This document shows, one piece after another, positions 7,860 through 16,226 of a stretch of DNA of 64,000 bases. A program made the translations under genes and the position numbers. This DNA comes from an uncultured Alphaproteobacteria bacterium (GTDB lineage Bacteria > Pseudomonadota > Alphaproteobacteria > Caulobacterales > Caulobacteraceae), in NCBI GenBank assembly GCA_903860975.1, contig CAIOSI010000002.1, forward strand, positions 53,384 to 117,383, read 5' to 3'. The stretch's first letter is position 1; every line of letters starts with the position of its first letter. Under the pieces are notes generated by a model. That model searched no databases. It worked only from the letters and a program-made list of their open reading frames with translations, and was not told the origin of the DNA.

Positions 7860-9767
7860 ATGGCGGGTTTGATCTTGGCTTTGGCCCTGGCAGGTGCCCC
7901 CACGCCTGCGGCAATGGTACACCAGTATCACGACGTTTTGCTATCTCCGAAGGGCGACTTGATCGCCTCCGTCGAAGCCGACGATCCCTTTCAATCTGAA
8001 GCCGATCCCCACGCTGTCGTCGTCGTGCGCAACCGCACAGACGGCAAAATTATCGCCCAGTACGACCCTTGCCCAACCTGTTTCTATTCCGGCGCGGCTT
8101 GGTCTTCGGACGGCGCAGCGCTCGCTTTTATTTCCACAAACCGCAAAGCTCGCAGCGCAACGCTCCTGGTGGTCCGTGATGGGAAGGCGGCCGTAACGCT
8201 GGAATTTGCCGGTCTGCTTGAAAACCCACGCTGGTCGCCCGACGGCCAGACGCTGGCGGTGCTGGCCACCGACCGCCCCCGCAAAATCGGCGGCGCCACT
8301 CAGGCCGGGGCCGCCATCGTGGGAGAAATCGGATCCGCCACGGATGAACAGCGCGTGGCGATCGTGCCCGCGGCGGGTGGGCCGTTAAAATTCCTCTCGC
8401 CGGCTGACACTTACGTCTACGAGTATGACTGGGCTCCGGATGGCAAAGGCTTCGCGGTCACGGCGGCTAAGGGCGATGGCGATAACAACTGGTGGATCGC
8501 CAAACTGGCCGCCGTTGGCGTCGACGGCTCCTTTCGCGAAATCGCCGATCCCCATGTGCAGATGAAATGGCCCAAGGTCTCACCGGACGGCAAGACCGTG
8601 ACCTTCATCGGTGGTCTACATTCCGACTTCGGCCCAACCGGCGGAGATCTTTGGACAGCGCCCTACGCGGGCGGTTCGGCGGTGAACAGGACCCCCAACT
8701 ACAAAGGCAGCCTCACCTCGCTCGCCTGGCGTGGCAAAACGCTCTTCGCCACCGCCATCGAGGCTGATCGCAATAGCGTGCTGACGCTCGACCCGATCTC
8801 GGGCGCGACGAAAACACTTCTCACTGGCCCGGTGAGCTTCTCCGCCGGTGAGGGCAAAGTCTCGCTCAGCGCCGACGGCAAGCTTCTGGCGGCCGTCGTC
8901 GAGGACTTTACGACACCGCCGCACATCGGCGCAGGACCCGTTGCTGCGCCGCATCAGATCACCCACGACAATGATGCGCTCACGCCTCAGGTCTCAGCCA
9001 AATCGATCACCTGGAAGAGCGACGGCTTCGAGGTGCAGGGCTGGCTAACCGGCCCTCTGAACCCAGAACCGGGCAAGAAATACCCCATGATCGTCCTGGT
9101 TCACGGCGGCCCGTCCTCGGCAGTCCAACCCAGCTACATGTGGAAAGGCACGACAAACGATCTGGTCCAGCATGGCTTCTACGTCTTCGAAGCCAACCCA
9201 CGCGGCTCGTTCGGCCAGGGCGAGGCCTTCACCAAGGCGAACATCAAGGATTTCGGCGGGGGCGACTTACGCGACATTCTTGCCGGCGTTGACGCCGTGG
9301 AGAAGGTCGCTCCCGTCGACGACACGCGACTAGGTGTCTATGGCCACTCCTATGGCGGCTACATGAGCATGTGGACCGTCACCCATTCCACCCGTTTCAA
9401 AGCCGCCGTCGCCGGGGCCGGAATCGCCAATTGGGTGAGTTATTATGGTCAGAACGGCATCGACCAGTGGATGGTCCCGTTCTTCGGCTCGACCGTCTAC
9501 GACGACGCCTCCGTCTACGATCGCCTATCGCCGATCCGCTACATCAAGGCCGCCAAGACCCCGACCTTCATCTACGTCGGCGAGCGCGACGTGGAATGTC
9601 CGCCGGCGCAAAGCCTTGAGTTTCACCACGGTCTAGATGCGGTGGGGGTGCCCAATAGCTTGGTGATCTATGCTGGCGAAGGCCATGGCATCCGCGAAGC
9701 CGAGCACAAAGCTGACCTGAAAAAACGCATTCTAGGCTGGTTCGACCACTACCTTGGTCAACCCTAA
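7860..9767 (+). CDS. S9 family serine peptidase (prolyl oligopeptidase/dipeptidyl-aminopeptidase type)
   Basis: The protein has 635 residues. A short hydrophobic N-terminus (LILALALAGAPTPAA) suggests export. Residues 30-370 form a PD40/beta-propeller-like region with repeated SPDGK motifs (WSSDGAALAF, WSPDGQTLAV, VSPDGKTVTF). An alpha/beta hydrolase domain follows, with YPMIVLVHGGPSS (oxyanion region), GVYGHSYGGYMSMW (nucleophile Ser497), RDVECPPAQS (Asp577) and GEGHGIRE (His609) as a complete triad. It is expected to cleave peptides in the periplasm. It stands alone, with an ordinary start 5 nt after GTAGAT. Confidence 0.93.
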   Translation: MAGLILALALAGAPTPAAMVHQYHDVLLSPKGDLIASVEADDPFQSEADPHAVVVVRNRTDGKIIAQYDPCPTCFYSGAAWSSDGAALAFISTNRKARSATLLVVRDGKAAVTLEFAGLLENPRWSPDGQTLAVLATDRPRKIGGATQAGAAIVGEIGSATDEQRVAIVPAAGGPLKFLSPADTYVYEYDWAPDGKGFAVTAAKGDGDNNWWIAKLAAVGVDGSFREIADPHVQMKWPKVSPDGKTVTFIGGLHSDFGPTGGDLWTAPYAGGSAVNRTPNYKGSLTSLAWRGKTLFATAIEADRNSVLTLDPISGATKTLLTGPVSFSAGEGKVSLSADGKLLAAVVEDFTTPPHIGAGPVAAPHQITHDNDALTPQVSAKSITWKSDGFEVQGWLTGPLNPEPGKKYPMIVLVHGGPSSAVQPSYMWKGTTNDLVQHGFYVFEANPRGSFGQGEAFTKANIKDFGGGDLRDILAGVDAVEKVAPVDDTRLGVYGHSYGGYMSMWTVTHSTRFKAAVAGAGIANWVSYYGQNGIDQWMVPFFGSTVYDDASVYDRLSPIRYIKAAKTPTFIYVGERDVECPPAQSLEFHHGLDAVGVPNSLVIYAGEGHGIREAEHKADLKKRILGWFDHYLGQP

Positions 9768-10085
9768 GGCGGGCCAATATTTCGCCGATCTGCGCCAAAG
9801 CGGGCGCAATAGAGACCCTTGCGACCGGGATCATTCTTGACCTGGCTGGTGCGGTTTATCACCATAAGTTCGCTGTTCCATGCGGACCCATCGTCCACCT
9901 CGGGTGCCTGGGGTCCGTGTTGGGCGTGTTCCAAGGCGCTAGAGCCGCGACCACTTTGCTGCAATTCACAGCACCGACTTTTCATTTGAACCGCAATGAG
10001 CCCGCCTAGGCATCCCATGATCGAGATGAGAACCGAACACCGAGCGCGCCCTCGCCCCGATGATGAAATTTTATCGGAGCTCAAC

Positions 10086-11042
10086 ATGGGTCTTCCGGAC
10101 ATCGATTGGAAAGCGGGCGCGGCGAGCTATGTCCAAGGTTATTTCGACAAGTACGGAAAGGTCGCGATCGGTGACTTCATCGCCACCAAACCCTTGTCAC
10201 TCGTCGCCGCGGAGAACCCGGAACGCGCGGCCGAGGAGATCTCCGCCTACCTTTCTAATTTCGCAAATACTGTAAATTTACTGAAGCTCCCCCCCGGCGC
10301 GCGCGTATTGGATGTGGCGTGCGGAGGGGGATGGCTGGCGCATTGGATGTCCAAACTCGGATATGAAGCCTACGGCTTCGACCTGTCGGCCGATTTCATC
10401 AGCCTCGCGCGCGATCGGTTGCGCCAAGACCCACACCTGAAGCTCTCCCAGGCGGTGCTGGACGACCGCTTCTGGGCTCATGATATCGAGACCTCGGCGC
10501 TGTCGGACAATCTGCAGGGGAGCTTTGATGCCATCATCCTTGAGAGCTGCCTGCATCACTTCTTCAATCCGATTTCGGCGCTCCGCCACTTGAGCGCCGC
10601 TCTCAAACCTTCAGGGGCGATGGTCATCCTGGAGGGCGAAAATCGCCGAGGTGAGATCGCGCCAGAATATATGCGTGTGATGCTTGAAACCTCGACGCTC
10701 GAGCGCCCGCTACCCAGACGCTTACTGATCGAAAGCCTTGAAGCCGCACAACTCGATCACATCGAATTCCTGGCCTCGGCACCCAATTTTTACCCGGCCA
10801 GCACCTTGGGTGAAAATGAAGAGCAGTTGCTTCGCCAAAGATCCGAAGGCACCAATTTCTGCGTTGCGGCCAAGTCTGGTGACGTGATCGACCGAATCTT
10901 CGCCCGTGCGCCTGCGCGCTCTGAGACCGTCTCAACGGCGCAAGATGTCGCGGCGCGGGAAGATATCGCCTTGGACGAGCCATCAAAAAAGCAACGTGGT
11001 GGTCTCATTCGACGAATTCTCCGGCGATTGAGAAGCTTATGA
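10086..11042 (+). CDS. Class I SAM-dependent methyltransferase
   Basis: The protein has 318 residues from the ATG at 10086, preceded by CGGAG with a 6-nt spacer; an upstream ATG at 9996 in the same frame would add 30 less convincing residues. The Rossmann core shows RVLDVACGGGWLAHWMSKLG (motif I), YGFDLSADFISLAR (motif II) and FDAIILESCLHHFFNPISAL (motif IV/post-motif). It transfers methyl from SAM to an unknown acceptor. The C-terminus is basic (GGLIRRILRRLRSL), perhaps membrane-associating. The 5' region is more AT-rich than the neighbouring genes, which hints at a different origin. Confidence 0.85.
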   Translation: MGLPDIDWKAGAASYVQGYFDKYGKVAIGDFIATKPLSLVAAENPERAAEEISAYLSNFANTVNLLKLPPGARVLDVACGGGWLAHWMSKLGYEAYGFDLSADFISLARDRLRQDPHLKLSQAVLDDRFWAHDIETSALSDNLQGSFDAIILESCLHHFFNPISALRHLSAALKPSGAMVILEGENRRGEIAPEYMRVMLETSTLERPLPRRLLIESLEAAQLDHIEFLASAPNFYPASTLGENEEQLLRQRSEGTNFCVAAKSGDVIDRIFARAPARSETVSTAQDVAAREDIALDEPSKKQRGGLIRRILRRLRSL

Positions 11043-11226
11043 GCTCGGCATGTCTGGGGGCCGCCCCTTGGCCGAAGGGCTCGCGCCTCAGGGCAACGCC
11101 GGCGCAAGCATCATGATAATCAAGGTCTGGGAGCGCCTGGGCCGCAGGCCATTTACGCGTCAGCCTCGGTCTTGTCCCTGGGCATGACCCTAGAGACGAA
11201 AGGCGACCGCCCACAAGGTCGACAGA

Positions 11227-12351
11227 CTAGCCGCCTTTCAGGTTCAGGCGCATTTCTACGCGGAGACTGCCGCCGTCCACCGGGCTGGCGTCAGCCGACC
11301 AAAGATTGATCTTCAGCATCGAGGCGAGCTTCGCAACAGCCTCCGAGAAGCCCAGACCGTCAGGTTCGCCCATCCCCGGTACGCAGTTTGTCAGTCCGCC
11401 GTCTGGCCCCACCACACATAAGGCAACACCGCGACCAACGGTCAGGCCACGCGCGGCAGCCTCGGGCGGAAAAACGTCTGGTGTTGAGCGTGGATCGACG
11501 CCCGTCACCCAGCTCGGTGACAGGACCGTACGGTCCACCGGTGCGCTGGACGACGGCATACGGATCGGGATGTCTACCCACATAGGCGTCGAATGTGGCG
11601 CCATCGCCAAGGCTGGAATGACCTTGAATTTGTGTGTCAGTGGCAGGGCAGCCTTGGCAAAGCCGAGCTTGGCCGGAAATTCCTTGACGATCCCACAGTT
11701 CTTGAGGTCGCCGGAACTCAAGACCTGGCAGTGGGCGACCACATAACCCTCTGCTCCGGCTGCCTTGGCCGGATAGGCCGCCACCATATCGTCAAAGCCG
11801 GGGGCCCGCGACCAGACCGGCCGGCTCAACATGGTCACGGGCTCCATGTCCATCGGCACACCCAGAAAGGTCGTGTAGCTGATATCGGTCCCCTTGCCGA
11901 AAGGCCCCTTGGCGGCGGTCTTGAACTCCTCCGTATTGATCTGGCGGAGTGGCGCGCGGAACTTCACTGCGATATTCATCATGGCCTCGACAGGGCCGTC
12001 AGGCCCCGAGGCCGGCGTCAGCTTGAAGGTCGGGCGCATCTGCAGAGCCGCGGCCCCGAAGTTTTTGCCGGCCGGGCTCTCCGATTTGACGCCGCACCAC
12101 TCAGCCAAACCGTGGATATTGATTTTGCAGCTCAGGACCACCTTGCCATCAGTGCCTTCCCGGTAAGCGCTGCCTGGCCAGATCGCCACAAACTCACCTG
12201 AGGTTTTATCATCGCTGGCCATATCGACCACGGCATCAATTGGCGGCCCGGGTCCTCGAGATGTCACGATGACCGGCGATACGGTCCTGAGGTCTGGATC
12301 GGGCGCGGGCGGCGCAACAGCAGCCAGAAGAATTAGGACCTGAGCCAGCAT
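11227..12351 (-). CDS. Periplasmic protein with three TonB C-terminal-like repeats
   Basis: The protein has 374 residues with a short signal-like N-terminus (MLAQVLILLAAVAPP). Three segments share the TonB-C pattern of a G-x-V-x-L-x-C strand, a G-L-x-x-C turn and a P-x-x-x-x-F strand: about 55-120 (DGKVVLSCKINIHGLAEWCG), 185-255 (GYVVAHCQVLSSGDLKNCG) and 295-370 (GRGVALCVVGPDGGLTNCV). It lacks the proline-rich stalk and N-terminal anchor of true TonB, so a role as an energy transducer is doubtful. The cupin gene's stop codon abuts its ATG, implying one transcript. Confidence 0.7.
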   Translation of the reverse strand: MLAQVLILLAAVAPPAPDPDLRTVSPVIVTSRGPGPPIDAVVDMASDDKTSGEFVAIWPGSAYREGTDGKVVLSCKINIHGLAEWCGVKSESPAGKNFGAAALQMRPTFKLTPASGPDGPVEAMMNIAVKFRAPLRQINTEEFKTAAKGPFGKGTDISYTTFLGVPMDMEPVTMLSRPVWSRAPGFDDMVAAYPAKAAGAEGYVVAHCQVLSSGDLKNCGIVKEFPAKLGFAKAALPLTHKFKVIPALAMAPHSTPMWVDIPIRMPSSSAPVDRTVLSPSWVTGVDPRSTPDVFPPEAAARGLTVGRGVALCVVGPDGGLTNCVPGMGEPDGLGFSEAVAKLASMLKINLWSADASPVDGGSLRVEMRLNLKGG

Positions 12352-12831
12352 CTAGCCCTCCTTATGGATCGGATCGATCCATGCAACGCCCTCGGGTTTT
12401 TCCACCGGCTCGATCTCCAGGTTCACCACCACCGCCTCACTGTCGCTGCGCACCAGTACGCACATGAGTGTCTCGTCGCTCGAGGCGTTGATCTCCTGGT
12501 GCGGCACATAGGGCGGCACGTAGATGAAATCGCCTGGCCCCGCCTCGGCCGTAAACTCCAGCTTTTCGCCCCAGCGCATCCGCGCCCGGCCGCTGACCAC
12601 ATAGATCACGCTCTCCAGCGGCCCGTGATGGTGGGCGCCTGTTTTGGCGTTGGCATGAATGTGGACGGTGCCAGCCCACAGCTTTTGTGCGCCCATTCGC
12701 GCCCGATCGATGGCGACAGCTCGCTCCATGCCCGGCGTCGTCGCAGACACCTCACCCAGTTCGTCGCCCGGGACAACGCGCACGCCGGTTTGCTTCCAGC
12801 CATCAGGGGGAATTTCAACGCCATCAGTCAT
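12352..12831 (-). CDS. Cupin-domain protein
   Basis: The protein has 159 residues from the ATG at 12831 (a TTG at 12852 would add 7). It contains a single conserved cupin barrel: HIHANAKTGAHHHGPLESVIYV (metal-binding HHH...E pattern, motif 1) and PGDFIYVPPYVPHQEINAS (motif 2 with the third His). It probably binds a divalent metal, as an isomerase, dioxygenase or sensor. The stop codon is immediately followed by the ATG of the TonB-C-like gene, so the two are probably co-transcribed. No substrate is indicated. Confidence 0.85.
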   Translation of the reverse strand: MTDGVEIPPDGWKQTGVRVVPGDELGEVSATTPGMERAVAIDRARMGAQKLWAGTVHIHANAKTGAHHHGPLESVIYVVSGRARMRWGEKLEFTAEAGPGDFIYVPPYVPHQEINASSDETLMCVLVRSDSEAVVVNLEIEPVEKPEGVAWIDPIHKEG

Positions 12832-12867
12832 GACCTCAGGAAGCGCCCGCAATTTGCACTTAGCAAG

Positions 12868-13098
12868 CTACTCGCGGGCCAGAAGATAGCGCAGCGCTCG
12901 GGCGCCGAAGACAAGGGCGATGGCGGTGAGAAATAGCTCGCGACTGAGGTGGGTGGCCCAGCCTTCCACGGCGAACTCCACCGCCGAAAAGGCGCATAGC
13001 CCGGCAAGGATGACGCCCGTCCAGTGAAGCATACGCCCCAGGGCACCGGCCGTGCCTACGTCGCGCCGCAGACGTGTGGGCCAGATGATGTTCGGCAA
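12868..13098 (-). CDS. Small inner-membrane protein
   Basis: This 76-residue protein starts at a TTG at 13098 with AGGAGAG 5 nt upstream, which makes the unusual start credible. It has two probable transmembrane helices: MLHWTGVILAGLCAFSAVEF and LFLTAIALVFGARALRYLLA. No family function is recognised. It sits upstream of the cupin gene in the same direction, separated by 36 bp, and may belong to the same transcript. Confidence 0.6.
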   Translation of the reverse strand: MPNIIWPTRLRRDVGTAGALGRMLHWTGVILAGLCAFSAVEFAVEGWATHLSRELFLTAIALVFGARALRYLLARE

Positions 13099-13272
13099 GG
13101 CAGCTCTCCTGCGCAGGCGCTTGGCGTTGCGTCAGCCTTGGTCGCCCAGAATCGGGGCCTCATTCGGGCCGCAATGTTTCAGCTGGCCGGCGAGCGGCAA
13201 TGAAAGGGGAGCAAAGATTTCCAGGCTGGTAAATCGGCCAGGCTTTCCCGAGGGAGACGCCGTGCGCGATCG

Positions 13273-13482
13273 CTAGTGAATGCGTGGCGGATCGACGATG
13301 GTTTCGTCCCACTCACCGGCGTCGTCCTGAATCAGCACGTGGCGCGGCTCCTGATCGAGTACCGCGAAATCACCTGCCGCCTTAAGCGCCTCATGTTTGG
13401 TGGCGAATTCCCCGAGCTCACCTTCGGTCTCGTCCACCAGCAACCAGCGGCCATCGAACGCCACAACGGTAAGATCGAACAT
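13273..13482 (-). CDS. Small hypothetical protein (DUF2188-like character)
   Basis: This 69-residue protein starts at an ATG preceded by AGGAGGG. It opens with MFDLTVVAFDGRWLLVDETE, then has FATKHEALKAAGDFAVLDQEP and RHVLIQDDAGEWDETIVDPP. The pattern of a short beta strand, a 'K.eAl..A...' helix and a beta strand resembles the small DUF2188-type fold. The strong ribosome-binding site supports it as a real gene. The function is unknown. Confidence 0.65.
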   Translation of the reverse strand: MFDLTVVAFDGRWLLVDETEGELGEFATKHEALKAAGDFAVLDQEPRHVLIQDDAGEWDETIVDPPRIH

Positions 13483-13611
13483 CGCGCCCTCCTGCCCTCA
13501 CATTCCCCAGTTGCACCGGGCATCAGCCTTCGGAAAAGGCCGACTGAGACAGATTAGGCACGCGTCTCCTCACCCGATTGTTAAGATCACAGATTGGGCG
13601 CTGATGGGCGA

Positions 13612-13854
13612 TCAGCTGGCGTCGCGAAAATAGGGCTCGACTAAGCCTTGCAGTTTGATGGTCAGCTGCTTGCCGCGACGGTCGGTGGTCTTACCAACCG
13701 CCAGCTTCACCCAGCCCTCTGAGACGCAATATTCGTCAACGTTTGTCTTATCTTCGCCCTTGAAGCGGACGCCGACATTCTTCGCCAGGATGTCGGCGTC
13801 ATAGAAGGGGCTATCGGGATCCGTGGAGAGGCGGTCGGGGAGCATATCAGTCAT
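13612..13854 (-). CDS. DUF3297 family protein
   Basis: The protein has 80 residues from the ATG at 13854. Its sequence (PDRLSTDPDSPFYDADILAK, then VGVRFKGEDKTNVDEYCVSE and GWVKLAVGKTTDRRGKQLTI) matches the DUF3297 family, common in proteobacteria (consensus PDRLsidPxSPyyde...GIRFnGxEktNVEEYcvseGWvrva.gk..DR.G.pmtiKl.G.V). The function is unknown. It is divergent from the first copy of the secreted paralog family, with a 144-bp shared promoter region. Confidence 0.88.
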   Translation of the reverse strand: MTDMLPDRLSTDPDSPFYDADILAKNVGVRFKGEDKTNVDEYCVSEGWVKLAVGKTTDRRGKQLTIKLQGLVEPYFRDAS

Positions 13855-13998
13855 GATGTCGGCCTCGCACAAGCGGCTGCAAGGTTCAAGCTTCTGGCGC
13901 GCTTGGCGGCGCCCGCGGGGCAGGCCTATATGTGCAACGCCGGTATCGTGAGTGTCCGCAAACGGCCCGAGATGGCGCTGGCGCAGGGAGGCGCTCAT

Positions 13999-15054
13999 AT
14001 GAAACTGAAGACGATTTCGATCGCGATCGCCCTTGGGGCGTTAAGCCTGGCCTCGGCGGCTGCAGCGCCGGCACCTTATAAGACTCCACGAAACGCTTTT
14101 GGTCAGCCGGATCTCCAGGGGAACTGGACCAACGCCACGATCACGCCCTTTGAGCGCGACAAGAAATTTGGGGACCGCCTGGCGCTGACGCCGGCTGAGG
14201 TGAAGGACCTGGAAGGCGCCAACGCCCAGCTTGTCGCCGACGGCAACAAGCCCACCGATCCCAATGCCAAGGTCACTGACCTGCCCCAGAACTGCGGCCG
14301 CGGCTTCGTTGGCGTCGACTGTGGCTACAACTCCGCCTGGGTCGATCCGGGTACGAAGATTATCAATCTCGGGGGCGTGGAGCGCTCTTCGATCATCGTG
14401 TCTCCGACCGATGGCCGCCTGCCGGCCATGACCAAGGATGCCGCCGCCAGAATGCAGGCTCGCATCGCCAGTTTGCGCGGTGCCCGCGCGTCCTTTGAAA
14501 ACCCGGAGAACCGCTCGCTCGGCGAGCGCTGCATCCTGTCCTTCGGTTCCAGCGCCGGACCACCAATGCTGCCGCTGCTCTACAACAACAACTATCAGAT
14601 CGTACAGACCAAGGACGAGGTCGTCATCGAGGTTGAGATGGTCCACGACCTGCGACACATCCATCTGTCGGGCGGCCACCCGCCAGGCAGTGTGAAGCTC
14701 TGGATGGGTGACAGCCTTGGCCATTGGGAGGGCGACACCCTGGTCGTCGAGACCACCAATATGCGGCCGGAACAAAATTTCCGTGGTGCCTCCTTAGGCT
14801 CGAAAATCATGGAGCGGTTCACCCGCGTGGGCCCCAATCAGATCAAATACAGCTTCACCGTCGATGATCCGCAGATCTACACCGCGTCCTACACCGGCGA
14901 AGTGGCGCTCAATTCGACCAAGGGCCCGCTCTACGAATACGCCTGCCATGAGGGCAACTACGCACTTCCAGGCATCTTGGCTGGTGCGCGGACCGAAGAA
15001 AAGGAAGCCCAAGCCGCGACCAAAAGTGCGGCGCGCCCAAGCGGTGCCAGGTAG
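13999..15054 (+). CDS. Unnamed secreted protein, paralog family copy 1
   Basis: The protein has 351 residues from the ATG at 13999, with GGGAGG 7 nt upstream. It has a signal peptide (ISIAIALGALSLASAAAA) and then the family signature: FGQPDLQGNWTNATITP, a LTPAEVKDLEGA helix, PENRSLGERCILSFGSSAGP, YNNNYQIVQTKDEVVIEVEM, VHDLRH, LWMGDSLGHWEGDTLVVETT, ERFTRVGPNQIKYSFTVDDP and YEYACHEGNYALPGILAGAR. The conserved Cys, His and Trp positions suggest an enzyme or binding fold, but I recognise no named family. Two intact paralogs and a broken one follow within 14 kb. This copy has extra cysteines near LPQNCGRGFVGVDCG. Confidence 0.85.
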   Translation: MKLKTISIAIALGALSLASAAAAPAPYKTPRNAFGQPDLQGNWTNATITPFERDKKFGDRLALTPAEVKDLEGANAQLVADGNKPTDPNAKVTDLPQNCGRGFVGVDCGYNSAWVDPGTKIINLGGVERSSIIVSPTDGRLPAMTKDAAARMQARIASLRGARASFENPENRSLGERCILSFGSSAGPPMLPLLYNNNYQIVQTKDEVVIEVEMVHDLRHIHLSGGHPPGSVKLWMGDSLGHWEGDTLVVETTNMRPEQNFRGASLGSKIMERFTRVGPNQIKYSFTVDDPQIYTASYTGEVALNSTKGPLYEYACHEGNYALPGILAGARTEEKEAQAATKSAARPSGAR

Positions 15055-15069
15055 TCACCCAACCCGCCA

Positions 15070-15426
15070 TCAGCGACAGCCGTCCATCATCTTCTCCAGA
15101 TCGGCCAACCGCTGAATTCGAAGCAAGCGGCCAGCGGCCATCAACTGATAACGATCAGCCGCTCCGCCAGCCTCGCGCAGCGCCGCGTCCGTGTCGGGGT
15201 ATTTGGGCGAGTGCGGAAAATTTTTCGCCACACAGGATTCCCTCACCGGCACGGGCACCTTGACGACAACGGGCAGGGGTGAGGGTGCAGCCAGGGCGGG
15301 CACCGTCGGCGGCGGCGCTGCGACCAGGGCGGACGTCGGGGCCTTGGATTTAAGGCTGGCGCAGGCGGCGAGCATCAAGCTGCAAGCCGCCGCCGCTGCG
15401 AGGGTTTTCCCCAGGCGGGGACTCAT
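15070..15426 (-). CDS. Proline-rich outer-membrane lipoprotein, o-spanin (Rz1)-like
   Basis: The protein has 118 residues with a lipoprotein signal peptide (AAAAACSLMLAACAS, lipobox LAAC). A proline-rich stretch follows (APPPTVPALAAPSPLPVVVK), then a charged helical C-terminus with two cysteines (one after VRES, one in MDGCR). A small proline-rich lipoprotein encoded directly after, and overlapping, a single-pass membrane protein is the arrangement of phage spanin subunits. The ATG overlaps the upstream stop as ATGA. No other phage genes are nearby, so a host envelope role is equally possible. Confidence 0.55.
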   Translation of the reverse strand: MSPRLGKTLAAAAACSLMLAACASLKSKAPTSALVAAPPPTVPALAAPSPLPVVVKVPVPVRESCVAKNFPHSPKYPDTDAALREAGGAADRYQLMAAGRLLRIQRLADLEKMMDGCR

Positions 15427-15785
15427 TTGAGCGACTCAAGCACCGCCCGGTCGGCGCTCTCCATACGGGCGCAAACGTCGAAGCCGACCGGCTCGTTGGC
15501 GGCCAGCCGCTTGGCGCGCTCAGCAGGGCTCAGGTTGGCATCTTTGAGGCGGTTTCGCGCGACGTCGGCAGGGCCGCCCTCGCAAGCTGCCAATCGCGCG
15601 TGGAGAGCCAGGCCGTTGCGCTGTTTTTCGATCGTCAGTGACGAGATCTGGGCCTTGAGATCTGCCTCGTCGCGCGCCGCTGACAGGTGGGTGATGATCA
15701 GCAGATAGCAAAAGGACGCCGCCAGTATCAATCCGACAGGCCCAGCGACGGGGCTTGTGAAAGCCTTGAGCAGGGTGCGGAACAT
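15423..15785 (-). CDS. Single-pass membrane protein, i-spanin (Rz)-like
   Basis: The protein has 120 residues from the ATG at 15785 (MFRTLLKAFTSPVAG). One N-terminal membrane helix (GPVGLILAASFCYLLIITHL) is followed by a periplasmic helical region (AARDEADLKAQISSLTIEKQ) and a segment with two cysteines. This resembles Rz-type inner-membrane spanins, and its 3' end overlaps the lipoprotein gene by 4 bp. Sequence similarity to a named family is not evident to me; the call rests on architecture and gene arrangement. Confidence 0.5.
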   Translation of the reverse strand: MFRTLLKAFTSPVAGPVGLILAASFCYLLIITHLSAARDEADLKAQISSLTIEKQRNGLALHARLAACEGGPADVARNRLKDANLSPAERAKRLAANEPVGFDVCARMESADRAVLESLK

Positions 15786-15992
15786 GAAGATGGGGACTCC
15801 CCTGTCAACGCGCGGCCTCGCCGCACGAAGTCTCAACGCACGGGTCAACGACAAGCTCCGCTATAACTAAGGCGCGCGCGTGACGCGGTTGTCTTGACCC
15901 CGCCTCATCGCCCTGCACCCGCGCAAGTCCGGCACCGGTCAGGACCAAAAAGGCGCTAACCGCGGCGGTCTTGCGCCGCGACCTGGTCAGCT

Positions 15993-16214
15993 TTGACGGA
16001 CATCTCCCGCCCGACGAAGTCTTTCATTGAAACGGATCAAGAGGCGGCCGGAAAGCTCCGCCGTCCCGTCCCCACCGAGGTCTGCTCAGAATACGAACCT
16101 ATGCGCGAGCTCCTGGGCTTCCTCATGGAGGACTGCTGCGGGGGCCGGCCTGAGATCTGCGCACCTCTGATCGCGGTTCAGAGCCTCCAGGGCGCCAAAG
16201 ACGTCGCCTGCTAA
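15993..16214 (+). pseudogene. Probable arsR remnant (arsenic-binding C-terminal tail only)
   Basis: The 73-codon frame opens at a TTG (15993) with no good ribosome-binding site. Its second half, YEPMRELLGFLMEDCCGGRP followed by EIC, strongly resembles the C-terminal tail of ArsR repressors of the type ending in '..LLxFLxEnCCGGxPexC', where the Cys pair senses arsenite. The first half shows no helix-turn-helix. The location directly before arsC and an aquaporin gene is where an arsR would sit. I infer a repressor that has lost its DNA-binding domain. An expressed small cysteine-rich protein remains possible. Confidence 0.5.
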
Positions 16215-16226
16215 GGGAAATGTCCA

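Noticed and set aside
9764..10102. Minus-strand open frame of 112 codons between the S9 peptidase and the methyltransferase
   Set aside because: It overlaps the likely methyltransferase start region, shows no recognisable motif and has no good ribosome-binding site. It cannot be separated from chance.
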